DNA from: Bacillota bacterium
Lineage (GTDB): Bacteria; Bacillota; Limnochordia; JAAZLZ01
Assembly (NCBI GenBank): GCA_012799075.1
Contig: JAAZLZ010000372.1
Coordinates: forward strand, 1 to 11,422
DNA length: 11,422 nt
Direction: 5' to 3'
The notes beneath the pieces are model-generated. The model ran no database searches and had not been told where the DNA came from. It saw nothing but the letters and a program-made list of their open reading frames with translations. A program made the position numbers and the translations under genes. Positions 1 through 6,965 of this stretch are shown one piece after another (within the stretch, counting starts at the first letter, position 1; each line of letters opens with the position of its first letter).

Positions 1-250
1 GGCGGAAAATGAGGCATTGTTCCGGATCCAAACCCGCACTGAGCCAATCGATGGCCATTTCCCGCACATTCTCCCGAATGGCCGACGTATCTTCATACCC
101 AGTCGTCAAGGCATGCCAGTCGACAATCCCAAAAAAACACTGGTAGTCAGCTTGCAGCTTCACCCAGGCCTCCAAGGCCCCCAGGTAGTTGCCTAGATGG
201 AGTCTTCCCGTAGGCCGCATGCCGCTAAAAATTCGACCTTTCTTTCCCAT
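1..250 (-). CDS. trpS: Tryptophan-tRNA ligase, N-terminal part (cut by window edge)
   Basis: Charges tRNA-Trp with tryptophan in the cytoplasm. It is a class I aminoacyl-tRNA synthetase. The 83 visible residues begin with a Rossmann-type strand (GRIFSGMRPTG) followed by HLGN at residues 18-21, the family's form of the HIGH ATP-binding signature. The segment FFGIVDWHALTT and the phrase GLDPEQCLIF are also typical of bacterial TrpS. The rest, including the KMSKS loop, lies beyond base 1. The ATG at 250 is preferred over the in-frame ATG at 259, because AAGGA ends 8 bases before 250 but touches the codon at 259. It starts 25 bases after the M50 protease gene ends, so it is probably the next gene of the same unit. 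Identification is secure. The start is likely. Confidence 0.93.
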   Translation of the reverse strand, partial: MGKKGRIFSGMRPTGRLHLGNYLGALEAWVKLQADYQCFFGIVDWHALTTGYEDTSAIRENVREMAIDWLSAGLDPEQCLIFR

Positions 251-275
251 TTCTTCCATCCTTTCTTCAGCACTT

Positions 276-890
276 CTAAAGGAACCGCATGCCCCAAGTC
301 AAAACCCGGACGATGGGCAGTAGAAGCTGTCGGGCCAGCCCGCTCATAATCAACAAAATCAGCAGCAAGGGCCCGTAGGTCTCCAGTTGGGCCAGGGCAT
401 AAGCCTGACGCCCCGGGAGCAGTCCCATTAGAATCTTTGACCCGTCCAACGGGGGAATCGGGATCAGATTAAAGGCGGCAAGCCACAAGTTCAGGGCGAT
501 ATTGATCTCAAAGAAGCTGATCAGCAGCCTGGCCGCCGTTGGCTGCAACAGACGTGCAAAAAACCCGCCTGTAATCGCAAAGAAGTAAGCCAAGCTTATA
601 TTAGCCAGTGGTCCCGCGACCGCAACGTACATCATCCCCCGACGGCTATCGCGGAAATAACGGGGGTCAATCATCACCGGTTTGGCCCAGCCGAAGCGAA
701 ACAAGACCAACATCAAGGCCCCGATTGGGTCCAGATGGGCCAAGGGGTTCAAGGTCAATCGACCGGACAGCCTGGGGGTCGGATCCCCCAGGTAGTCGGC
801 TACCGCTCCATGGGCAAATTCATGGATGGAGATGGCCATTAATGCCGCAGGCACAGTTAGTAGCATAGCAGATAGCCTATAGGGAAGCAT
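276..890 (-). CDS. Site-2 protease family membrane metalloprotease (M50)
   Basis: Predicted intramembrane zinc protease of the small M50 subgroup found next to trpS in many Bacillota. The substrate is unknown. The product has 204 residues. The zinc motif HEFAH is at residues 23-27 in the first membrane helix. The conserved NPLAHLDPIG lies at 48-57 and FGWAKPV at 66-72. The second metal-ligand motif, NLIPIPPLDG, is at 141-150, with Asp149 the expected third ligand. Hydrophobic helices span roughly 8-30, 87-112, 125-145 and 170-190. A TTG at 893 is possible, but the ATG at 890 is chosen because AAGGAGG ends 7 bases upstream. This start overlaps the TGA of cca in a TGATG junction, which suggests coupled translation. 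There is no PDZ domain, so it is not an RseP or SpoIVFB-type enzyme by architecture. A role in sporulation is not shown. Confidence 0.88.
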   Translation of the reverse strand: MLPYRLSAMLLTVPAALMAISIHEFAHGAVADYLGDPTPRLSGRLTLNPLAHLDPIGALMLVLFRFGWAKPVMIDPRYFRDSRRGMMYVAVAGPLANISLAYFFAITGGFFARLLQPTAARLLISFFEINIALNLWLAAFNLIPIPPLDGSKILMGLLPGRQAYALAQLETYGPLLLILLIMSGLARQLLLPIVRVLTWGMRFL

Positions 891-2161
891 CAAGCATCCT
901 CCTTTGTCATTTGCCCCATTAGCCTGTCAGCTAAGGACAGCTCATCCTCCCAAGTTGCAACTTCCCCATCGAGCTTGGCCTGAAGAACTCTCCTTAGCAC
1001 CTTCCCAAAAGACGGCCCAGGATGGTAGCCTAAAGCCGTCAAATCATTGCCGCCAATTAGCAGCTCCACCTTAGACAACCGATGATGATAGGCGATGAGT
1101 CGTTCTTTAATCGAAGGCGCTCCGCTATGGGCCCATAAGAGCGCCAGCCCCTCCTCTGGCAAGGTGGACAAAACATCATGAATCGTGCTGGGCCTAACTT
1201 GGGGCCAGTGCAAACACCACAGGGCAAAACGCCAATTGGCCAAGAGATTTCGAAGTTTGCGCCGCTCGGCCCCACTGAGGGCCAGCCTCTCAGCAGCCTC
1301 CATGGCTGGGTCCAACGACTGGTGAAACAAAATCCCGGCCAAATAAGCAAACCCGTGGCAAGGAAGGTCTAAGGCCCGAAGGGCCGGGGCAATGCCCCAA
1401 AGCAAAGCCCAGTCGATCTCTGCCAAAGCCCTATGAATGGCCCCGAGGAGCCCAAACTCCATCAACATCTGTATCATGGATAGAGCTTGCTTTTCCGCCA
1501 GAATCTTGCGAATCTCGGCCCCTAGTCGCTGGGAAGACAGGCGGCGGACCAACCCCTGCTCAACCGCGAGGGCCATTAAATCCCGCGTCCTCTCCTCCAA
1601 CTGGAAGCCATAGCGAACCCCAAAGCGCACCGCCCTATACAAGCGTGTCGGGTCGTCATGGAAGCTTTGGTCATGGAGGACCCTGATTAAGCCTCGCCGT
1701 AGATCCCCCAGGCCATCAAAGGGATCGACGACCTTTCCCAGATCCTCCGGACCCAGGGAAAGGGCCAGAGCATTAATGGTAAAGTCCCGACGCCAAAGAT
1801 CTTCCCACAGGTCCGCGGCGCTAACCCGGGGGAGGGCCCCCGGTCGGGGGTAGTACTCCTTGCGGGAACCGGCCACATCAATGGACCAGCCATTGGGGAG
1901 CAAAACCTTGGCCGTGTCAAAATCGCCAAAGACGACTACCCGACCTCCCCAATGGGCCGCAATTTCCTCGGCAAAGGTAATGCCTCCCCCACTGACGACC
2001 AAGTCTATGTCCGTGTTCTCCCAGCCCAAAAGGAGGTCCCGCACCAGCCCGCCGACGATGTAGCAGTACTGTCCCCGCCTTGCGGCCAGCTGGCCGGCCT
2101 CCCGCAGGTAGTTGGCCACTTGGGACGAAAAACGCGCTGAAAGCTCCCCAAAGAGGTTCAT
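890..2161 (-). CDS. cca: tRNA nucleotidyltransferase (class II CCA-adding / poly(A) polymerase family)
   Basis: Adds or repairs the 3' CCA end of tRNA, or part of it, without a template. The 423-residue protein has the class II head: GGLVRD at 37-42, the metal-binding DID at 51-53, a third carboxylate Asp95 in SIDVAGSRKEYY, and RRDFTINA at 124-131. A neck helix carries DDPTRLYRAVRF at 169-180. The C-terminal tail contains NDLTALGYHPGP and AKLDGEV, a motif set common to the long bacterial tRNA nucleotidyltransferases. The ATG at 2161 overlaps the lysA stop codon in ATGA, and no good SD precedes it, so translation probably depends on lysA. The DDPTR form of the neck motif resembles enzymes of lineages that split CC-addition and A-addition between two proteins. 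The exact specificity (CCA, A only or CC only) cannot be read from this gene alone, so the symbol is provisional. Confidence 0.88.
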   Translation of the reverse strand: MNLFGELSARFSSQVANYLREAGQLAARRGQYCYIVGGLVRDLLLGWENTDIDLVVSGGGITFAEEIAAHWGGRVVVFGDFDTAKVLLPNGWSIDVAGSRKEYYPRPGALPRVSAADLWEDLWRRDFTINALALSLGPEDLGKVVDPFDGLGDLRRGLIRVLHDQSFHDDPTRLYRAVRFGVRYGFQLEERTRDLMALAVEQGLVRRLSSQRLGAEIRKILAEKQALSMIQMLMEFGLLGAIHRALAEIDWALLWGIAPALRALDLPCHGFAYLAGILFHQSLDPAMEAAERLALSGAERRKLRNLLANWRFALWCLHWPQVRPSTIHDVLSTLPEEGLALLWAHSGAPSIKERLIAYHHRLSKVELLIGGNDLTALGYHPGPSFGKVLRRVLQAKLDGEVATWEDELSLADRLMGQMTKEDA

Positions 2162-3501
2162 GCCTGCTCGACGCTGCGCACTTCAAGACCCTGCAATCGA
2201 GGGGGAAGAACATCATTGGCAATGAGCATTTCGTAAGTCTCCCTCCGGACAACCAGGTCCGCAGACCCTCGATAGGCGAAAACCGCCGCGGGACGGGGAA
2301 GACGATTATAGTTGCTGGCCATGGAATAGGTGTAGGCCCCGGTGCAAAGAACAGCCAAAAGATCCCCTGGAACCACATGGGGAGTCTCCAAGTCCCAAAT
2401 GAGCATGTCCCCCGACTCACAGCATTTGCCCGCAACAGATACTAGTTGGGTTTTGTTCCTGTTTGCCTTGTTGGCCACCATAGCCTCATAGGCCGCCTGA
2501 TAGAGGGCCACCCGGGGGTTGTCGCCCATACCGCCATCGACGGTTATGTACTTGCGAATGCCGGGGAGATCCTTGATGGCGCCAACCCGATAGAGGGTTG
2601 TACCGGCTTCCCCGACAATAGACCGGCCAGGCTCGACGCCAATCAGGGGAAGATCCAAACGGCTCCTTCCCGCATTCTCCCTGACAACCCTTGCCAAATA
2701 GGCAATGTACTCCTCCGGGCTGACGGGGGAATCGTCTCTGTTGTACTTGATGCCCAAACCGCCCCCCAGGTTTAATTCTTCCGCGGTCCAGCCAAGCTCA
2801 TCTCGGATCTCATCCAGAAAATGAAATAGGATTGCAACCGTAACCCCGAAGGACTCCAGGTCAAAAATCTGGGACCCGATATGACAGTGAAGTCCTCGCA
2901 AGTTAAGGTTTCTGGCTTCAAGGGCCTTTCGCACGGCCTCCCGGGCTATCCCCTGGGCCAAGGGAAAACCGAACTTAGAGTCCAGCTGACCCGTTTGGAT
3001 GTAGGTATGGGTGTGGGCTTCGACCCCTGGCGTAACCCGCAGGAGAATATCAACTTGGCAGCTTAGCTGCTCACAGAGTCTATCAAGTACTGCTAATTCA
3101 AAGCAGTTGTCCACTACAATACAGCCAATCCCGGCCTGTAGGGCCATCACGAGCTCCTCCCGGGACTTATTGTTGCCGTGGAAGTAGATCCTCTCCTTGG
3201 GAAAACCCGCGGCCAGGGCAGTATAGAGTTCCCCTCCCGAGACTACATCGAGGTAAAGGCCCTCTTCCGCGATCAAGCGGCACATGGCAATGGTCAAGAA
3301 AGCCTTGCCCGCGTAGATGGTTCTCCCTTTGGGGTAATGCCGGGCAAAGGCCCCTTGATACGTGCGGCACTGCTCCCGGATTAGTTCTTCGTCGAAAACA
3401 TACAAGGGAGTACCGAATCGGGCTGCCAAATCGACCACATCGCAGCCCCCGATCTCCAGGTGACCCCGCTCATTGATGCCCATCGTTCCCCGCAATCCCA
3501 T
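2158..3501 (-). CDS. lysA: Diaminopimelate decarboxylase
   Basis: Removes CO2 from meso-diaminopimelate to give L-lysine, the last step of lysine synthesis, using pyridoxal phosphate (PLP). From the chosen start the protein has 447 residues. The PLP lysine is Lys66 in YAGKAF, followed by DVVSGGELYTA (85-95), FHGNNKSREEL (107-117), HIGSQ (207-211), the phosphate-binding GGGLGIKY (246-253), EPGRSIVG (290-297), and CESGDM (361-366) with the active-site Cys from the partner subunit. The ATG at 3501 gives an N-terminus equal in length to B. subtilis LysA up to HLEIGG and has AGAGGTGGGG just upstream. An in-frame ATG at 3522, with its own GGAG 7 bases upstream, would add seven residues and cannot be excluded. 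It follows spoVAF, as in B. subtilis. Its substrate shares a precursor pathway with dipicolinate, the cargo of SpoVA. Confidence 0.96.
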   Translation of the reverse strand: MGLRGTMGINERGHLEIGGCDVVDLAARFGTPLYVFDEELIREQCRTYQGAFARHYPKGRTIYAGKAFLTIAMCRLIAEEGLYLDVVSGGELYTALAAGFPKERIYFHGNNKSREELVMALQAGIGCIVVDNCFELAVLDRLCEQLSCQVDILLRVTPGVEAHTHTYIQTGQLDSKFGFPLAQGIAREAVRKALEARNLNLRGLHCHIGSQIFDLESFGVTVAILFHFLDEIRDELGWTAEELNLGGGLGIKYNRDDSPVSPEEYIAYLARVVRENAGRSRLDLPLIGVEPGRSIVGEAGTTLYRVGAIKDLPGIRKYITVDGGMGDNPRVALYQAAYEAMVANKANRNKTQLVSVAGKCCESGDMLIWDLETPHVVPGDLLAVLCTGAYTYSMASNYNRLPRPAAVFAYRGSADLVVRRETYEMLIANDVLPPRLQGLEVRSVEQA

Positions 3502-3536
3502 GGAGAAACCCCACCTCTTCATTAAGGTTCTCCATC

Positions 3537-3545
3537 ATCATAACA
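3537..3545 (-). promoter_or_regulatory. Possible extended -10 promoter for lysA
   Basis: On the minus strand TGTTATGAT reads as an extended -10 element (TG, one base, then TATGAT, 5 of 6 matches to TATAAT). No -35 hexamer is visible; that position is GC-rich and includes the palindrome CCCCCGGGGG. A start about 7 bases downstream would fall near 3530, which would remove the SD of the upstream lysA ATG (3522) and leave the one for the ATG at 3501. It would let lysA be expressed in growth independently of spoVAF. The call rests on one short motif. Confidence 0.25.
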
Positions 3546-3607
3546 TATGACTGCCCCCGGGGGAAGGTCTTGGGATCATGATGCTACGACGTGTCACGCC
3601 TGTTTTC

Positions 3608-5056
3608 CTAATCGGGTTTTTGTTTCGGACGGGCCGTTGCGGGACGGCTCCTCAGATCTGGAACGGGGGTGCGGAAAATCAACCGCATTAAGGGTTTGAA
3701 GTTGAAAGGAACGAGGGGCCAAAGATAGGGTGTGTCGAAGGAGCGGGTCAAGGCAAAAAACAGGATGGTGATGACGACTCCCCCGGCTAGGCCGATTAGA
3801 CCGAAGAAGCCTGTCAGAATAAGGGTCATTAGGCGAAACATCCTGATGGCCAAACCGAATTCCAGGCTTGGTGTAGCAAAGGTGCCAATGGCAGCTATGG
3901 CAGTATAAAGGATCGTTTCTTCGTTGAACAGTCCCACCTTAACAGCAAAGTCACCCAGGAGGATGGCTCCCACAATTCCCAATGAAGTGGCCAGGGCATT
4001 AGGTGTATGGATGAAGGCCATCCGCACCAAGTCCACACCAAGCTCCAAAATGACAAACTGGGTGAAGAGGGAAAGGGTGGTTGGGCCTTTCGGTCCCAAG
4101 AAGCTTAAAGCCTCTGGCAGGATGTCTTTTTCCATCACCAGGGCCAGCCATAAGGGGGTTAGGATAAAGGACAGGACCATCCCCAAGGTGCGCACCCACC
4201 GAAGATAAGTCCCGATGACCGGGTGTTGGAAGTACTCCTCGGCGTGTTGGGTAAAATGCCAAGCGGTGGCCGGGGCCAACGCGACTGCCGGGGTGGTATC
4301 GACGATAATAGCCACATGACCTTCAAATAGATGAGCCGCCGCCACGTCCGGCCGCTCGGTGTAGCGCACCTTGGGCAAAGGATTGATTGTTGAACCAACG
4401 ACGTATTCTTCCAGGCTCTTGATTCCCATGGGAAGACCATCCACGCCCACACCGGCGATGCTTGACTCAATTTGTTCTACCAGTTGGGGTTCAGCCAAAT
4501 CCTCAATGTAGACGATGATGACATCGGTCTGGGACCGCTTCCCGGCCTTTAGCGCCTTGCAGCGGAGGCGAGGGTCCCGAATGCGCCGCCGCAAGAGAGC
4601 AGTATTGAAAATTGAGGTTTCGACGAAGCCGTCCCGGGAGCCCCGGGTCACCCGTTCCAAGTCGGGTTCTTCAATGCCGCGGACAGGATATTCCCGCACA
4701 TCAATGATAAGGACCTGTTCCAAACCGTCGATGAGCAACACCAAAGGACCGGAGATGACCTGGAAAATCACATCATCCAGATCATCGGTCACTTCCACTT
4801 CGAAATAGGGCAGACCCTCCCGGAGAATCTTGTCCAGAGGATTCGGGAGCACATCCTCCCGGGTGAGGGCCATGAGGGTTCGCATGATGTCAACTGTCAC
4901 ATGGTCTTTGATCAGTCCATCGACGAAGATCAAAGCAGCATCCTTGCCGCCGATGGTTATACGGCGCAGAATCAGGTCAAAACTGATGTCAATCCCGAGC
5001 TCATCGGTCAAAATGGCGATGTTTTCCTCTAGATTCCTTTTGAGCTTGCGGGCCAC
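3608..5056 (-). CDS. spoVAF: Stage V sporulation protein AF (GerA-family membrane protein)
   Basis: Inner spore membrane protein of the GerA (A-subunit) family. In B. subtilis SpoVAF forms an ion-conducting complex that speeds germination. The 482-residue length is close to the Bacillus protein. Residues 1-280 form the soluble two-part domain, with the family signature RRRIRDPRLR at 156-165 and EEYVVGSTINPLPKVRYTERPD at about 216-237. The membrane part has helices near 288-308, 328-348, 355-373, 381-396 and 408-436, followed by a basic Pro-rich tail. The start is GTG at 5056, 7 bases after GGAGGTGG. It is separated from spoVAB by about 0.8 kb carrying two other genes. A terminator lies just upstream at 5082-5110, so spoVAF needs readthrough or its own promoter; I could not see a convincing one. 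It could be a GerA-like receptor subunit, but gene position and lysA downstream favour SpoVAF. Confidence 0.92.
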   Translation of the reverse strand: MARKLKRNLEENIAILTDELGIDISFDLILRRITIGGKDAALIFVDGLIKDHVTVDIMRTLMALTREDVLPNPLDKILREGLPYFEVEVTDDLDDVIFQVISGPLVLLIDGLEQVLIIDVREYPVRGIEEPDLERVTRGSRDGFVETSIFNTALLRRRIRDPRLRCKALKAGKRSQTDVIIVYIEDLAEPQLVEQIESSIAGVGVDGLPMGIKSLEEYVVGSTINPLPKVRYTERPDVAAAHLFEGHVAIIVDTTPAVALAPATAWHFTQHAEEYFQHPVIGTYLRWVRTLGMVLSFILTPLWLALVMEKDILPEALSFLGPKGPTTLSLFTQFVILELGVDLVRMAFIHTPNALATSLGIVGAILLGDFAVKVGLFNEETILYTAIAAIGTFATPSLEFGLAIRMFRLMTLILTGFFGLIGLAGGVVITILFFALTRSFDTPYLWPLVPFNFKPLMRLIFRTPVPDLRSRPATARPKQKPD

Positions 5057-5076
5057 TTTCGAGCCACCTCCACCAT

Positions 5077-5110
5077 GAAGAAAAGCGTCCTAAACCCCTT
5101 CAGGACGCTT
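5077..5110 (-). terminator. Intrinsic terminator after the YvlD-like gene
   Basis: The minus strand carries a perfect 9-bp stem, AAGCGTCCT against AGGACGCTT, with a 10-base loop. TTTTCTTC follows directly. It lies 33 bases after the stop of the small membrane protein and just ahead of the spoVAF ribosome-binding site, so it separates the two transcriptionally. Confidence 0.85.
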
Positions 5111-5143
5111 ACTCTTCTTCCCCCCTCCAGGAGGGAGACTTGC

Positions 5144-5476
5144 CTAGCGCACCACTGTGGGTACGAAAAGGTCGATAATACCAATGACTAAGGCCGCCAG
5201 AAGGGCTCCAAAGACGGTCACCGACATACCGGGCACTACAAACTGGGCCGCCCAGATGACAATCGCCGAAACTAGAAAGCCCACGATGCCCCGGCTATAC
5301 GGGGAAACCTTCTTCCCCAGAGTGGCTTCGATAACCCACCCGATCAAGGCAATGACCACGGCCGCCAGCAGGGCGTGCCAAAAGCTCATGGTTCTAAACC
5401 CGGGAACCAAGTACCCCACCAGCATCAACACCAGGGCTGAAACGATGAACCGCACAACGGCTCCTAACCACTCCAC
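5144..5476 (-). CDS. Small four-helix membrane protein, YvlD / phage-holin-4 superfamily
   Basis: A 110-residue hydrophobic protein with four predicted helices near residues 5-24, 34-53, 62-81 and 86-105. Short polar links include LVPGFRTMSFWHA and FVVPGMSV, and this internal similarity suggests two related hairpin pairs. The pattern fits the Pfam family of YvlD-like proteins named for a phage holin. These are widespread chromosomal genes of unknown function, in some species linked to envelope-stress operons. The GTG at 5476 is preferred because GGAGGTGA ends about 8 bases upstream. The TTG at 5491 would lie inside that SD. It sits as a single gene between two terminators, in a place where spoVAC-AD-AE would be expected. 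There is no lysin or phage gene nearby, so holin function is not supported. The family call is confident; the role is unknown. Confidence 0.82.
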   Translation of the reverse strand: MEWLGAVVRFIVSALVLMLVGYLVPGFRTMSFWHALLAAVVIALIGWVIEATLGKKVSPYSRGIVGFLVSAIVIWAAQFVVPGMSVTVFGALLAALVIGIIDLFVPTVVR

Positions 5477-5557
5477 TTGTATCACCTCCAAGTTCTTTCT
5501 CGTCCCGTATTTTTCCCCTTCTGGGGAGGATTATGCGAGGTCAGACTCCTTTTACCT

Positions 5558-5588
5558 GAAAAATAACGGTGGGGAAATAATCCCCACC
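5558..5588 (-). terminator. Intrinsic terminator after the dodecin gene
   Basis: Directly after the dodecin stop codon, the minus strand has GGTGGGGA, loop TTATT and TCCCCACC (8-bp perfect stem), followed by GTTATTTTTC. This is a textbook Rho-independent terminator. Confidence 0.9.
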
Positions 5589-5801
5589 CTACTCGGTCCC
5601 TTCCACCCGAAAGGCTACCTGTACATCCGCCTTGTAGTCGACTATGTTTCCTGTCTCGTCCACATCCCCGGTCCAGTTAAGCACCTCAACACCACTGATA
5701 TTCCGGACGGTTTTTGATGCTTCTTGGACCGCCTTCTTGACTGCATCCTCCCAGCTTGTTTGAGATTCCCCCACCAATTCCACGACTTTGATTACCGTCA
5801 C
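5589..5801 (-). CDS. Dodecin family protein
   Basis: A 70-residue protein of the dodecin family, which assembles into a hollow dodecamer that binds flavin or, in some members, metal ions. It shows the family layout: strand TVIKVVELVGES, a helix SWEDAVKKAVQEASKTV, then strands GVEVLNWTGDV and YKADVQVAFRVE. Length and ends match the family closely. Known flavin-binding dodecins carry a Trp that stacks the isoalloxazine ring after the helix, in LDWFEV-type sequences. Here the corresponding position is Gly37, in NISGVEV. Flavin storage is therefore doubtful, and the protein resembles the non-flavin group typified by calcium dodecin. The GTG at 5801 has AAGGGG 7 bases upstream. It has its own TATAAT box and terminator, so it appears to be a single-gene unit. 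It has no known link to the spoVA genes around it. Confidence 0.9.
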   Translation of the reverse strand: MTVIKVVELVGESQTSWEDAVKKAVQEASKTVRNISGVEVLNWTGDVDETGNIVDYKADVQVAFRVEGTE

Positions 5802-5840
5802 CTCATCACCCCTTCTGCAAGACTTCCTTCCTTATCATTC

Positions 5841-5859
5841 CCTCCTTAGGAGGATTATA
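5841..5859 (-). promoter_or_regulatory. TATAAT box with adjoining palindrome upstream of dodecin
   Basis: The minus strand has a perfect TATAAT at 5859-5854. It is followed at once by the palindrome CCTCCTAAGGAGG (5853-5841, 6-bp arms around one base), which would cover the expected start point near 5847. No good -35 is seen at 17 bases. The palindrome could be an operator, or its right half could simply be SD-like. It lies 17 bases after spoVAB ends. Confidence 0.45.
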
Positions 5860-5875
5860 ACCTGGGGCCTATTGT

Positions 5876-6295
5876 CTATGGCTCCCAAACGCCCGGATAC
5901 AGCCAGTAAAAAAGGGACCCCATCGTCTTGCCCAGGATAAAGGCCAGGAGCAAAACCCGCAAAGAGTCCTGTAAAGAAAGCCGCCGCCCCAACACGGGCA
6001 GCACGTTGAGTACTTCCGTCAGGGCACCGGCAAAAAGACCAACAAAGATGCCCATGTTAAGGCCGACAAAGATCATGATCCAGGGAGCCAGACCTAATCC
6101 CCCATCAAGGCCGTCAACAAGGGCCGCCAGCATTCCCCCGGCGATGATGCTTCTTTCCAAGCCCCGAACCCGATCACCAATCCCCGTGATGTGCACCAAA
6201 CGAGGGATGATGTCCAGCACGGTAAGAAAGGCTACAAATCCCGCGCCCACGGCTATCCCTTCGGCAAGGCCCAGCACGGCCGCTAGCAGGGTCAT
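5876..6295 (-). CDS. spoVAB: Stage V sporulation protein AB
   Basis: Integral membrane protein of the SpoVA system, which moves dipicolinic acid into the forespore and releases it at germination. The protein has 139 residues, against about 141 in B. subtilis. It keeps the best family landmarks: EGIAVGAGFVAFLTVLDIIP (12-31), GIFVGLFAGALTEVLNVLPV (82-101) and GKTMGSLFYWLYP (122-134). Helices span about 1-30, 48-62, 70-98 and 111-133. The ATG at 6295 overlaps the spoVAA stop (ATGA), and GGAGG lies 6 bases upstream, so the two are co-translated. The gene that normally follows, spoVAC, is missing; a dodecin gene comes next. I see no terminator between spoVAB and dodecin. Confidence 0.95.
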   Translation of the reverse strand: MTLLAAVLGLAEGIAVGAGFVAFLTVLDIIPRLVHITGIGDRVRGLERSIIAGGMLAALVDGLDGGLGLAPWIMIFVGLNMGIFVGLFAGALTEVLNVLPVLGRRLSLQDSLRVLLLAFILGKTMGSLFYWLYPGVWEP

Positions 6296-6924
6296 CCATC
6301 GCCTCCCTCCTTGCTTCCTTTCCTTTGGGCCCGGTGGATGACATGCTTGTTAACATTTTCCAGATAGGAGTCAATTTCAACTTCTAAGGGGCTCGGTTCC
6401 GCCCATTGGCTCCGGGAGAGTTGATTGAAAAAAACAGCCATCCCCAGTCCCACACCGACGGAATAGGCAGCTTGCATCGGCAAAGGATAGCGCACGGAGC
6501 GGCCGGTCAGAAGTCGATAGATGGTCCGGTGAACCTCGGCCATCCCCACATCGGCATGGAAATTCATCAGGGCCATGCCCGCCCCAATGAACAACAGCAG
6601 CCAAATTAGGGCGAAGTACAGGTAGTTCCATAGGTTGGTTTGCTTCTCGGGTCCATCGATAGTGATGATGACCGCGGCGGGGCCAAAGGGGAATACCCGG
6701 AAATTAGGATTACTCTTCCGAATGGCTTTGATGACATCGAGGGTAGAAATTACCTGCAGAGAACCCCGGGGGCCCTCCACCGTCCCCACTTGGATCTGGG
6801 CTGCGTGGGCTTCGACTTCAGGGTCGGTCACAATCTCAGCGATCTGTCCCACGGTGAGCACATCACCGGGTTTGGCCGCAATCCGTTCTCTGATCCGCAT
6901 ATATAGTTCCCTGTCCTGATCCAT
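6292..6924 (-). CDS. spoVAA: Stage V sporulation protein AA
   Basis: First gene of the spoVA cluster; the product acts at the inner forespore membrane with SpoVAB. It has 210 residues, close to the 206 of B. subtilis. The N-terminal soluble part (1-95) contains TVGQIAEI and SLQVISTLDVIKAIRKSNP, typical of the family. Two helices follow at about 98-120 and 150-167, then an amphipathic C-terminal tail. The start is ATG at 6924 with AAGGGG 8 bases upstream. It lies 50 bases after the dipeptidase stop. A candidate sigma-G promoter at 6947-6976 would give forespore expression, as known for spoVA in Bacillus. The identification of spoVAA is supported by its overlap with an unmistakable spoVAB. Confidence 0.93.
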   Translation of the reverse strand: MDQDRELYMRIRERIAAKPGDVLTVGQIAEIVTDPEVEAHAAQIQVGTVEGPRGSLQVISTLDVIKAIRKSNPNFRVFPFGPAAVIITIDGPEKQTNLWNYLYFALIWLLLFIGAGMALMNFHADVGMAEVHRTIYRLLTGRSVRYPLPMQAAYSVGVGLGMAVFFNQLSRSQWAEPSPLEVEIDSYLENVNKHVIHRAQRKGSKEGGDG

Positions 6925-6931
6925 GGACCTC

Positions 6932-6965
6932 GCCCCTTTGCCCTTCTAGTCTTCGCCAAAGGGGC
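6932..6965 (-). repeat. Inverted repeat over the spoVAA leader
   Basis: Perfect 9-base arms GCCCCTTTG (6932-6940 on the plus strand) and CAAAGGGGC (6957-6965) flank a 16-base loop. In a transcript reading through from the dipeptidase gene, the hairpin would pair the AAGGGG that serves as the spoVAA ribosome-binding site. A transcript starting near 6940 would lack the other arm. It has no U-run, so it is not a terminator. Confidence 0.5.

Noticed and set aside
1917..2435. Minus-strand open frame of 172 codons spanning the lysA-cca junction
   Set aside because: Out-of-frame shadow of two well-identified genes that use a normal 4-base overlap. The protein is Cys, Trp and Pro rich with no recognisable motif.
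3564..3573. CCCCCGGGGG palindrome between spoVAF and lysA as a terminator
   Set aside because: It has no loop and no U-run, and the arms do not extend. Chance is likely in GC-rich spacer DNA.
5144..5476. Evidence of a prophage from the holin-like family name
   Set aside because: The family name is historical. There is no endolysin, integrase, capsid or att-like repeat in the window, and neighbours are core genes.
5530..5535. CATAAT as a -10 for the YvlD-like gene
   Set aside because: Five of six bases match, but no -35 for sigma-A or sigma-G was found at a suitable distance. The site is too weak to list.
5157..5717. Plus-strand open frame of 186 codons
   Set aside because: It runs antisense across the YvlD-like and dodecin genes, through a terminator and their intergenic gap. 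The composition is poor and it has no SD or family resemblance.
5806..5838. Ten-codon leader ORF upstream of dodecin after AAGGAGG
   Set aside because: The spacing from GGAGG to its ATG is only 2 bases, and the peptide shows no codon bias suggesting attenuation.
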